5,566 bases of DNA from Peptococcaceae bacterium (GTDB lineage: Bacteria; Bacillota; Dehalobacteriia; UBA4068; UBA4997). Every line of letters starts with the position of its first letter. Positions within the stretch are counted from its first letter, which is position 1. Under the pieces are notes generated by a model that was not told the origin of the DNA, made no database searches, and was given only the letters and a program-made list of their open reading frames with translations. The position numbers were made by a program, and so were the translations under genes. The DNA lies in assembly GCA_019421315.1 (NCBI GenBank), contig JAHZFN010000029.1:1-5566 (forward strand). Reading direction: 5' to 3'. This document shows, one piece after another, positions 1 to 5,470 of this stretch.

Positions 1-1360
1 GAATACCCCGCATTTTCAACATTTTGCTCAAAAGCTCGGATTTTTCGATGGAAATTGTACCGACCAAAACAGGCTGTCCCATTTCATGGCGGCGGATAAT
101 ATCTTCCACAACAGCGTTGAATTTGCCGTGCTCCGTGCTGTAAACAATGTCTTTCATATCCACACGCTGCAACGGTTTGTTGGTGGGGATTGCCACAACG
201 TCCAATCCGTAAATTGCACGGAACTCGTCTTCTTCGGTCATGGCTGTACCTGTCATACCGGCAATTTTTTGATACATTTTAAAATAGTTCTGGAATGTGA
301 TTGTTGCCAAAGTTTGGCTTTCACGGGCAATCTGCACGCCTTCTTTGGCTTCGATTGCCTGGTGCAGACCTTCGTTGTAGCGGCGGCCGAACATCAGACG
401 ACCCGTAAATTCATCAACAATGATAACTTCGCCGTCTTTAACAACGTAATCACGGTCACGCTTAAAGATATATTCGGCTTTCAAAGCCTGCTGAACATAG
501 TGGTTGATTTCCGTATTGGCGTTATCATAGAGGTTTTCCACACCGATCAGCTGTTCAACCTTGGCAACGCCGTCTTCTGTCAGCATAACAACACGCAGTT
601 TTTCGTCTATGGTATAATCCTCTTCAGCTTTCAAGCGTCTTACCACATTCGCCATTTGATAATAGCGTTCGGTGGGTTTGCTGGAAGGGCCGCTGATAAT
701 CAAAGGTGTTCTGGCTTCGTCGATCAAAATACTGTCCACTTCGTCGACGATGGCATAATGGAGCTTTCTCTGAACCAGATTTTCGGGGCGAACCGCCATA
801 TTATCTCGCAGATAGTCAAAACCGAATTCGTTATTTGTGCCGTAAGTAATATCGGCATTGTACTGCAATTTTTTTTCTGTGGGTTTAACGCCGTGCACAA
901 TCAAACCGACGTTCATTCCCAAAAATTTGTAGACCTGACCCATCCATTCGCTGTCACGGCTTGCCAAATAGTCGTTGACCGTGATAACATGAACGCCTTT
1001 TCCTGTCAGCGCATTGAGATAAACGGGGCAAGTGGCAACCAAAGTTTTACCTTCACCTGTTTTCATTTCGGCAATGCGGCCGTCATGCAAAACCAAACCG
1101 CCCAAAAGCTGAACGTCAAAATGGCGCATACCCAAAACACGCTTGGAGGCTTCACGGACAACGGCAAAGGCTTCGTTCATAAAATCACTCAAAGAGCCGC
1201 CGTTTGCCAAAATTTGTTTATACTCAACTGTTTTGGCAGCCAATTCAGCATCGGAAAGCGCCGCCACACTCGGTTCCAGTTCGTTAATTCTGCCCACTAA
1301 TTTTTCGTATTTTTTGACTTCCTTGGCGTTGCCGTCAAAGAAATTTTTAATAAAACCCAT
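1..1360 (-). CDS. secA: Protein translocase subunit SecA, N-terminal half (cut by window edge)
   Basis: SecA is the ATPase motor that pushes unfolded preproteins through the SecYEG channel at the inner face of the membrane. The visible 453 codons read without a stop to the left edge; SecA proteins are usually about 800-900 residues, so roughly half is missing. Residues 99-106 are MKTGEGKT (Walker A), preceded by the LLGGLVLHDGRIAE segment. YGTNNEFGFDYLRDNM is at 173-188, and the Walker B region IVDEVDSILIDEARTPLI is at 204-221. The preprotein cross-linking domain follows (about 222-365, with VDEFTGR at 315-321), then GMTGTA at 368-373 and the start of nucleotide-binding domain 2 (VGTISIEKSELLS, 433-445). 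The ATG start is supported by an AGGAGGA site ten bases upstream and by the typical short amphipathic N-terminus. All key motifs seen are intact. The identity is certain; only the C-terminal half cannot be judged. Confidence 0.98.
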   Translation of the reverse strand, partial: MGFIKNFFDGNAKEVKKYEKLVGRINELEPSVAALSDAELAAKTVEYKQILANGGSLSDFMNEAFAVVREASKRVLGMRHFDVQLLGGLVLHDGRIAEMKTGEGKTLVATCPVYLNALTGKGVHVITVNDYLASRDSEWMGQVYKFLGMNVGLIVHGVKPTEKKLQYNADITYGTNNEFGFDYLRDNMAVRPENLVQRKLHYAIVDEVDSILIDEARTPLIISGPSSKPTERYYQMANVVRRLKAEEDYTIDEKLRVVMLTEDGVAKVEQLIGVENLYDNANTEINHYVQQALKAEYIFKRDRDYVVKDGEVIIVDEFTGRLMFGRRYNEGLHQAIEAKEGVQIARESQTLATITFQNYFKMYQKIAGMTGTAMTEEDEFRAIYGLDVVAIPTNKPLQRVDMKDIVYSTEHGKFNAVVEDIIRRHEMGQPVLVGTISIEKSELLSKMLKMRGI

Positions 1361-1370
1361 GCTTATTGTT

Positions 1371-1377
1371 TCCTCCT
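1371..1377 (-). promoter_or_regulatory. Ribosome binding site of secA
   Basis: On the minus strand this reads AGGAGGA, a near-perfect anti-16S match, with ten bases between it and the ATG at 1360-1358. It fixes the secA start, since no other in-frame start nearby has such a site. Confidence 0.9.
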
Positions 1378-1444
1378 AAAATAATTTAATGAAATTCCAC
1401 ATACACATTACAACAGCAAACTTCATACAAAAAACAATATACAA

Positions 1445-1475
1445 ATTATGCCAAAGCACAAATATTTATATTCAA
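1445..1475 (-). promoter_or_regulatory. Candidate sigma-70-type promoter for secA
   Basis: Read on the minus strand, there is an extended -10 box TGGCATAAT (CATAAT at 1450-1445) and a possible -35 box TTGAAT (1475-1470) with a 19-base spacer, longer than ideal. The extended TGn motif could compensate. Transcription would start near 1438 and give a leader of about 80 bases. This fits secA being transcribed separately from the thioesterase gene upstream. It is a pattern match only, and AT-rich DNA gives many such matches. Confidence 0.4.
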
Positions 1476-1521
1476 CAAATCAATCGGTTTTACCTGCATT
1501 TTTATTGATAATAATTAAAGA

Positions 1522-1569
1522 TTTTGCGTTTTCCGCAAAAAAATTATTACTTAATTTTAATAATTTTTT
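1522..1569 (-). terminator. Two overlapping hairpins downstream of the thioesterase gene, probable terminator
   Basis: On the minus strand, eight bases after the thioesterase stop codon, lies a perfect 12-bp A/T-only stem (arms 1558-1569 and 1538-1549, 8-base loop). Its 3' arm ends in a run of seven T (1543-1537). That run in turn supplies the first arm of a second perfect 7-bp stem TTTTGCG/CGCAAAA (arms 1534-1540 and 1522-1528, 5-base loop). The two stems share bases 1538-1540 and so cannot both form fully. The first resembles an intrinsic terminator with an unusually weak stem; the second has more GC but only a poor T-tract after it. Termination ahead of secA is inferred. Confidence 0.5.
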
Positions 1570-1576
1570 ATAATAT

Positions 1577-2101
1577 TTATAAAGATTCTTTCAGCGCCGC
1601 TTCGGGCAAATCTATTTCCGTTATATCGTCCTGCAAAAACAGCTCTTCCTCCTCAATCACCGTTTTGTCGGCAATTTTGCTTTCCGGCAGTTTAACATAT
1701 GTTATTTCCGCCGAAGCGCAGGCTTCGCCGTTCGGCAAATAAATTTCGCCGGTTCCCGTAAAAGCTCGGCTGCGGTTTTTAACAATTCTGCCCACGCATT
1801 TCAATTCAACGTTCAAAGGCGTCGGTTTGTGATACTGCACCCGCATATCAACCGTAACCGCCCAAGCGTCGGGTTCATAGCATTTAACTGCCCTGCCGAT
1901 TGTTTCGTCCAGAATACCGCTGATTATGCCGCCGTGAGCCCGTCCCGGATAGCTTTGGTGTTCATCATGAAATGTAAAAATCGAGCAGCACATATTATGT
2001 TCCAATTCGTAAAATTGAGTTTTCACGGAAAAAGGGTTTTCCATGCCGCAGATCATGCATTGGCGATAGTTCTTGGCTTTTCTTAAAACTTTGTATTTCA
2101 A
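1577..2101 (-). CDS. PaaI/4HBT-family hotdog-fold acyl-CoA thioesterase, TTG start
   Basis: This 174-aa protein is predicted to hydrolyse an acyl-CoA thioester in the cytoplasm; the substrate cannot be told from sequence. The hotdog core spans about residues 25-137. The PaaI-type helix motif is AHGGIISGILDETIGRA at 55-71, with HGG at 56-58 and the likely catalytic acid at D65/E66. It is followed by beta strands such as VTVDMRVQYHKPTPL (82-96). The N-terminus carries C15-x2-C18 in the RQCMICGMENP segment, a stretch that many clostridial members have in similar form. After the core there is an acidic tail of about 35 residues (EEEELF, DDITEIDL) not needed for the fold. The start is TTG at 2101-2099, chosen because GGAGG lies seven bases upstream; the first ATG codons (residues 16 and 20) would cut into the conserved segment. 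It has its own promoter and lies divergent to glmS. Family assignment is firm; no gene symbol is justified. Confidence 0.88.
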   Translation of the reverse strand: MKYKVLRKAKNYRQCMICGMENPFSVKTQFYELEHNMCCSIFTFHDEHQSYPGRAHGGIISGILDETIGRAVKCYEPDAWAVTVDMRVQYHKPTPLNVELKCVGRIVKNRSRAFTGTGEIYLPNGEACASAEITYVKLPESKIADKTVIEEEELFLQDDITEIDLPEAALKESL

Positions 2102-2113
2102 AATAATACCTCC
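2099..2113 (-). promoter_or_regulatory. Ribosome binding site and TTG start of the thioesterase gene
   Basis: Minus-strand GGAGG at 2113-2109, seven bases, then TTG at 2101-2099. There is no in-frame ATG between the binding site and residue 16, so the spacing decides for the rare TTG start. An ATT codon just before it is less likely to be used. TTG starts usually lower translation initiation. Confidence 0.8.
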
Positions 2114-2142
2114 AAAACAGTTCTATTTTACCATTCATAACT

Positions 2143-2171
2143 ATTATATATCAAAATCAAGATAAAAACAA
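2143..2171 (-). promoter_or_regulatory. Probable sigma-70-type promoter of the thioesterase gene
   Basis: On the minus strand, TTGTTT (2171-2166) and a perfect TATAAT (2148-2143) are separated by exactly 17 bases. Transcription would begin near 2136, leaving a leader of about 35 bases that includes the GGAGG site. Position and spacing make this one of the better promoter calls in the window. Confidence 0.6.
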
Positions 2172-2249
2172 TTAAAATCACGCTTTATCCGCAAGAAAAT
2201 CCTTTTCATAAGCCTCCCGATAATATTAAATATATTTAAATTATTAGAA

Positions 2250-2293
2250 AAAACTTTTAAATATGTATAAAAAGTGAAACATTTAAAAGTTTT
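2250..2293. repeat. Perfect 13-bp inverted repeat with 18-base spacer
   Basis: AAAACTTTTAAAT at 2250-2262 is matched by its exact reverse complement at 2281-2293. It sits midway between the two divergent promoters, about 70 bases upstream of the glmS -35 box and about 80 bases upstream of the thioesterase -35 box. On the minus strand the second arm runs into TTTTTTC, giving a terminator-like look, but the stem has only one G-C pair and no gene precedes it. A protein-binding site or a chance AT-rich repeat are the alternatives. Confidence 0.6.
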
Positions 2294-2364
2294 GCAAATA
2301 CTGTTCTGCCTGCGCTTAAATCATTATAAATCCCGTTCGGAACGCTCTTAAATTAATTTTTGGC

Positions 2365-2393
2365 TTGCAAAACAAGTCTTTTAATTATATAAT
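2365..2393 (+). promoter_or_regulatory. Probable sigma-70-type promoter of glmS
   Basis: TTGCAA (2365-2370), 17-base spacer, TATAAT (2388-2393). Transcription would begin near 2400 and produce a leader of about 150 bases before glmS, longer than simple initiation requires. Confidence 0.65.
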
Positions 2394-2403
2394 ATAAATT
2401 GTT

Positions 2404-2424
2404 AGAATATATTCTTTAGAGAAT
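2404..2424. promoter_or_regulatory. Candidate operator: alternating AGAAT/ATTCT half-sites at the glmS start point
   Basis: AGAATATATTCT (2404-2415) is a perfect 12-bp palindrome. Its right half, ATTCT, is repeated in inverted form as AGAAT at 2420-2424, giving three alternating half-sites (2404-2408, 2411-2415, 2420-2424). They lie just downstream of the -10 box, where a bound repressor would block initiation. No named regulator is implied. The pattern is seen; the function is inferred. Confidence 0.35.
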
Positions 2425-2434
2425 TATTGTGAAT

Positions 2435-2470
2435 TTTGCAGAAAACAGCAGCAAATTTACTGTCTGCAAA
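2435..2470 (+). other. Hairpin in the glmS leader
   Basis: TTTGCAGA (2435-2442) and TCTGCAAA (2463-2470) form a perfect 8-bp stem in the predicted 5' untranslated region. A further CAG (2446-2448)/CTG (2460-2462) pairing is possible inside it. It lies about 80 bases before the ATG and is not followed by a T-run, so it is not a terminator. It may stabilise the mRNA or be incidental. Confidence 0.4.
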
Positions 2471-2531
2471 TCCGTCTTTATTTAAAACAGAAAATCAGCA
2501 TCAGCTTAAAATACTTAAACTATATTTATAT

Positions 2532-2538
2532 AAAGGAG
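2532..2538 (+). promoter_or_regulatory. Ribosome binding site of glmS
   Basis: AAAGGAG lies 11 bases before the ATG at 2550-2552. This fixes the start at the Met-Cys pair needed for GlmS maturation. It argues against longer in-frame readings that begin near 2436, which would bury the catalytic cysteine. Confidence 0.85.
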
Positions 2539-2549
2539 ATTTTTATTTT

Positions 2550-4376
2550 ATGTGTGGTATCGTAGGTTATGTTGGGAGCAACGAAGCAGCTCCCATTCTT
2601 TTGGAAGGCTTGAAAAAATTGGAATACCGCGGCTATGACTCTGCCGGTGTTGCCATCTACAATAACGGCTCCATCGACATTGCCAAAGCCAAAGGCGAAC
2701 TGAAAAATTTATGCGAATTAATTCATGACGGCGCCGATATGCACGGCACAATGGGCATAGGTCATACCCGCTGGGCAACCCACGGAGCCCCCTCCGACAT
2801 CAACGCCCACCCTCAAATCAGCAAATCCGGTCGCTTTGCCGTTGTTCATAACGGCATTATCGAAAACTATGCCAAGTTAAAAGATATGCTGAAAAGCGAA
2901 GGTTATAATTTCGTTTCGGAAACCGACACAGAGGTTATCGCTCACTTGGTTGAATATCTTTACAACGGCGATTTGGTGGACACCGTTATTCAGGTTATCA
3001 TGCGTTTGGAAGGTTCCTATGCTCTGGGCGTTTTGAGCGCAGACGAACCCGACAGCTTTGTCGCTGTCCGCAAAGACAGTCCTTTGATTGCGGGAATCGG
3101 CGAAGGCGAAAATTTTGTGGCGTCCGACATCACCTCCCTCAGCAAGCACACCAGAAACATTTACTATCTGGAAAATGACGAAATTGTGCATTTGACAAAA
3201 GACAAAATTACCGTTTATGACCTTAATCACAAGGTAATTGATAAAAAAGTTGATTATGTTGACTGGGACGCCGATGCTGCCGAAAAAGGCGGCTACGAAC
3301 ACTTTATGTTCAAGGAAATTATGGAACAGCCCAAAGCGCTGGCCAACACCATCAGCCCCAGAATTAAAGACGGCGAAATTGTTTTGGATGATTTTCATCT
3401 GACAAAAGAAAAAATCGAAAGCTTTAGAAAAATTTATATCGTTGCCTGCGGATCTTCTTATCATGTTGCCTGCGTCGGCAAATATATCATTGAAAAAATG
3501 ACCAGAATTTCGGTAGAAGTTGATATTGCGTCGGAATTCCAATACAGAGATCCAATTATCGACGAACATACTCTGATGATTGTCATCTCCCAAAGCGGCA
3601 CAACGGCTGACACCATCACCGCAATGCGCAAAGCCAAAGCACAGGGTGCCCATATCTTGGCAATCGTCAACGTTATAGGCAGCGTTATTGCCAAAGAAGC
3701 CGACGATGTTCTTTACACATGGGCAGGTCCTGAAATTGCCGTTGCTACAACCAAAGCATACAGCACCCAGCTTTCCGTTATTTATCTGCTGGCAATCAAA
3801 ATGGCTGAATTAACAGGCAAAATTTCTTTCAACGAAAGAAAAACTCTGGTTAAAGCCTTGGAAGAATTGCCGCAACAGGTTAAAAAATCCATGGAAAATC
3901 TGGAATATATTCAAAAAACCGCTTCTCAGTACTACAACCGCAAAAACATCTTTTTCATCGGCAGAAACCTGGATTATGCGGTATCCATGGAGGGCAGCCT
4001 GAAATTAAAGGAAATTTCCTATATTCATTCCGAAGCCTATGCCGGCGGCGAACTGAAGCACGGTACAATTTCTTTGATTGAGGACGGCACATTGGTTGTG
4101 GTTCTCGCCACATACGCCCCTCTGGTTGACAAAATTGTCAGCAATTTGGAAGAAGTTAAAGCGCGCGGCGCCTCCATTTTGGCGGTTACAACAGAAGATG
4201 AAAAACGTCTGGATCCTGTTTCCGACTATATTTTCTATGTTCCAAAAACCGAAGAAATTTTGCAGCCTTCCCTGACGGTTATTCCATTGCAGCTTTTCGC
4301 CTACTACATGGCGGCTTTGAACGGCTGCAGCATTGATAAACCGAGAAATTTGGCAAAATCCGTAACGGTTGAATAA
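2550..4376 (+). CDS. glmS: Glutamine--fructose-6-phosphate aminotransferase (isomerizing)
   Basis: GlmS makes glucosamine-6-phosphate from fructose-6-phosphate and glutamine, the first step toward UDP-GlcNAc for peptidoglycan, in the cytoplasm. The 608-aa product matches the usual length of about 600-610. Cys2 in MCGIVGYVG becomes the N-terminal nucleophile after Met removal. The glutaminase domain (2 to about 230) also shows R74/W75 in GHTRWATHG, the oxyanion pair N101-G102 and D126 in SETDTEV. Two SIS isomerase domains follow: the first with ACGSSYH (299-305) and SQSGTTADT (347-355), the second from about 455. Residues E488 (LKLKEIS), H504 (GELKHG) and K603 (LAKSVTVE) match the E. coli isomerase catalytic set. 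The fructose-6-phosphate loop has T at 351 where many family members have E (SQSGETADT). The gene stands alone between its own promoter and a strong terminator. Confidence 0.98.
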   Translation: MCGIVGYVGSNEAAPILLEGLKKLEYRGYDSAGVAIYNNGSIDIAKAKGELKNLCELIHDGADMHGTMGIGHTRWATHGAPSDINAHPQISKSGRFAVVHNGIIENYAKLKDMLKSEGYNFVSETDTEVIAHLVEYLYNGDLVDTVIQVIMRLEGSYALGVLSADEPDSFVAVRKDSPLIAGIGEGENFVASDITSLSKHTRNIYYLENDEIVHLTKDKITVYDLNHKVIDKKVDYVDWDADAAEKGGYEHFMFKEIMEQPKALANTISPRIKDGEIVLDDFHLTKEKIESFRKIYIVACGSSYHVACVGKYIIEKMTRISVEVDIASEFQYRDPIIDEHTLMIVISQSGTTADTITAMRKAKAQGAHILAIVNVIGSVIAKEADDVLYTWAGPEIAVATTKAYSTQLSVIYLLAIKMAELTGKISFNERKTLVKALEELPQQVKKSMENLEYIQKTASQYYNRKNIFFIGRNLDYAVSMEGSLKLKEISYIHSEAYAGGELKHGTISLIEDGTLVVVLATYAPLVDKIVSNLEEVKARGASILAVTTEDEKRLDPVSDYIFYVPKTEEILQPSLTVIPLQLFAYYMAALNGCSIDKPRNLAKSVTVE

Positions 4377-4401
4377 TAATATACTCTGACATAAAAACAA
4401 C

Positions 4402-4432
4402 AAAGCCGTTCATTTGGAACGGCTTTTGTTTT
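4402..4432 (+). terminator. Intrinsic terminator of glmS
   Basis: A perfect 10-bp stem AAAGCCGTTC/GAACGGCTTT (4402-4411 and 4417-4426) with a 5-base loop is followed by TTGTTTT. It begins 25 bases after the glmS stop codon and has a GC-rich core, the standard form of a Rho-independent terminator. Confidence 0.92.
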
Positions 4433-4514
4433 ATAATTATATATTTTGTTTTTGTTGGCATGGAATTTAACCAAAACAATAAATATTTCCATAGTCAGCT
4501 ATAAAAAACATTTA

Positions 4515-4544
4515 TTAGACCGCAAAAACCGTCAATGCTATAAT
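4515..4544 (+). promoter_or_regulatory. Probable promoter of the activator ATPase gene
   Basis: There is an extended -10 box TGCTATAAT (TATAAT at 4539-4544), with TTAGAC at 4515-4520 as a fair -35 box at an 18-base spacing. The start point would be near 4551, about 60 bases before the chosen ATG. It lies after the glmS terminator, so the downstream gene is probably its own transcription unit. Confidence 0.6.
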
Positions 4545-4597
4545 TTTAATTAACAGCAGAAATAAAATTTTTAAATATGTATTTTCAGATGCTTTAC

Positions 4598-4602
4598 GGG
4601 AG
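4598..4602 (+). promoter_or_regulatory. Ribosome binding site of the activator ATPase gene
   Basis: GGGAG lies ten bases before the ATG at 4613. An in-frame ATG at 4577 has no such site before it and would add twelve residues ahead of the GIDSGS motif that normally starts within a few residues of the N-terminus. Confidence 0.7.
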
Positions 4603-4612
4603 ACAGAAATAT

Positions 4613-5374
4613 ATGTACAGCTTAGGAATAGATTCCGGTTCATCAGGAACCAAAGCCGTCCTTTTCGACGGTAAAAATATTGCGGCAAAGCAAATTTTGC
4701 CGACGGGCGCCAACCCCAAACAAACCATTGAGAAAATTTATCAAAATTTTGCCGATTACAACATTGGCTACATCATCAGCACAGGCTACGGCAGAAATCT
4801 GCTGGAACAGGCGGACAAACGCATTACGGAAATCACCTGCCACGCCAGAGGTGCCGCCTTTTTGCATCCTCAAACCGGCAAAATAATCGACGTCGGCGGT
4901 CAGGATTCAAAGGTAATTGAACTCAACGCCGACCTACAGGTTGAAGATTTTTTGATGAATGACAAATGCGCCGCAGGTACAGGGCGTTTTATCGAAAATG
5001 TTCTCCACAAAGTGGAACAGCCGTTGGCAAATCTCGATCAATTCACCGAGGGCAAAACTCCCATTAAAATCAACAGCATGTGCGCTGTTTTTGCCGAAAG
5101 CGAAATAATCAGCCTTTTGGCGCAGGGCAACGATCCGGGTGATATTGTGCTGGGAGTTATAGACTCCGTTTGCCAGCGTGTCGCTTCTTTCGCCCGTCAG
5201 CTGAAAAACAACAGCGGCGACATTTTCTTTTCAGGCGGCTTGGCAAAGTCGAAAGTTTTTCATAAAAGACTGGAAAATTATTTAAAAGAACCCGTTTTTA
5301 CTCATGAACTTTCTCAATATGCAGGAGCCATCGGCGCCGCCGTCATTGCCTACGAAAAAATGACAGCTAAATAA
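4613..5374 (+). CDS. BadF/BadG/HgdC-type ATPase, 2-hydroxyacyl-CoA dehydratase activator-like iron-sulfur protein
   Basis: Family members are homodimeric ATPases that carry one [4Fe-4S] cluster between the subunits. They use ATP to send a low-potential electron to a partner (2-hydroxyacyl-CoA dehydratase, benzoyl-CoA reductase or a double-cubane protein). The 253-aa length is typical. Visible motifs, counted from the chosen start: phosphate-1 GIDSGSSGTK (5-14), phosphate-2 DVGGQDSK (93-100), NDKCAAGTGRF with Cys119, NSMCAVFAESEI with Cys157 (the two expected cluster ligands, 38 residues apart), adenosine motif FFSGGLAKS (205-213) and GAIGAA (238-243). Nothing is missing or broken. No dehydratase subunit gene lies next to it in the window: it has its own promoter and a terminator follows 21 bases after the stop codon. 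Family and mechanism are firm; the partner and substrate cannot be named, so no symbol is given. Confidence 0.92.
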   Translation: MYSLGIDSGSSGTKAVLFDGKNIAAKQILPTGANPKQTIEKIYQNFADYNIGYIISTGYGRNLLEQADKRITEITCHARGAAFLHPQTGKIIDVGGQDSKVIELNADLQVEDFLMNDKCAAGTGRFIENVLHKVEQPLANLDQFTEGKTPIKINSMCAVFAESEIISLLAQGNDPGDIVLGVIDSVCQRVASFARQLKNNSGDIFFSGGLAKSKVFHKRLENYLKEPVFTHELSQYAGAIGAAVIAYEKMTAK

Positions 5375-5395
5375 AAGTCAAATAAAATCAATATA

Positions 5396-5430
5396 AAAAT
5401 AACCTGATAATTTATTATCAGGTTATTTTG
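5396..5430. terminator. Bidirectional intrinsic terminator between convergent genes
   Basis: A perfect 15-bp stem (arms 5396-5410 and 5415-5429, core AACCTGATAA/TTATCAGGTT) has a 4-base loop. The plus strand ends the stem in TTATTTT, and the minus strand ends it in TTATTTT followed by TATATT. It can therefore serve both the activator gene (stop at 5374) and the convergent gene to the right (stop at 5465). Confidence 0.88.
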
Positions 5431-5439
5431 TATGTATAT

Positions 5440-5470
5440 TATATTAAAATATATTAAAATTATATTAAAA
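5440..5470. repeat. Three tandem copies of a 10-bp AT-only unit
   Basis: TATATTAAAA occurs at 5440-5449, 5450-5459 and 5461-5470, with one extra T at 5460. The last copy contains the stop codon and final Phe codon of the minus-strand gene, so the repeat probably arose by slippage from the gene end. No function is evident. Confidence 0.7.

Larger units (their letters stand above)
2102..2549. other. Divergent intergenic region between the thioesterase gene and glmS
   Basis: This 448-base AT-rich stretch contains no credible gene. From left to right it holds the thioesterase ribosome binding site and promoter, a 13-bp inverted repeat, a small GTTC/GAAC palindrome at 2334-2344, the glmS promoter with overlapping palindromes just after it, a leader hairpin and the glmS ribosome binding site. 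I looked for the conserved core of the glmS ribozyme (the AGCGCCAGAACU block and the downstream GGAUGGGG-like part) in the leader and did not see it. Confidence 0.85.

Noticed and set aside
86..1300. 404-aa plus-strand open frame across the left part of the window
   Set aside because: It is the antisense shadow of secA. The minus strand encodes all SecA motifs in order with a strong ribosome binding site, while the plus-strand product is low-complexity Phe/Asn/His-rich with no family resemblance.
2274..2351. 25-codon open frame starting with GTG in the divergent spacer
   Set aside because: No ribosome binding site, overlaps the inverted repeat, short and without any recognisable feature.
2436..2549. 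38-residue in-frame N-terminal extension of GlmS
   Set aside because: GlmS needs Cys directly after the initiator Met. The extension begins with TTG, lacks a ribosome binding site and lies in the predicted leader, whereas the ATG at 2550 has AAAGGAG upstream.
2877..3653. 258-aa minus-strand open frame inside glmS
   Set aside because: Antisense shadow of glmS. Its Phe/Asn/Val-rich composition is typical of reverse-strand reading of this codon usage, and no start signal supports it.
4569..4582. 14-base direct repeat TTTTAAATATGTAT shared with 2255-2268
   Set aside because: Both copies are in AT-only spacer sequence, where such matches arise by chance, and the flanks do not match; one copy overlaps the inverted repeat arm and the other the 5' leader of a different gene.
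4577..4612. Twelve extra N-terminal residues on the activator ATPase
   Set aside because: The ATG at 4577 has no ribosome binding site and would put the phosphate-1 motif unusually far from the N-terminus; the ATG at 4613 has GGGAG ten bases before it.
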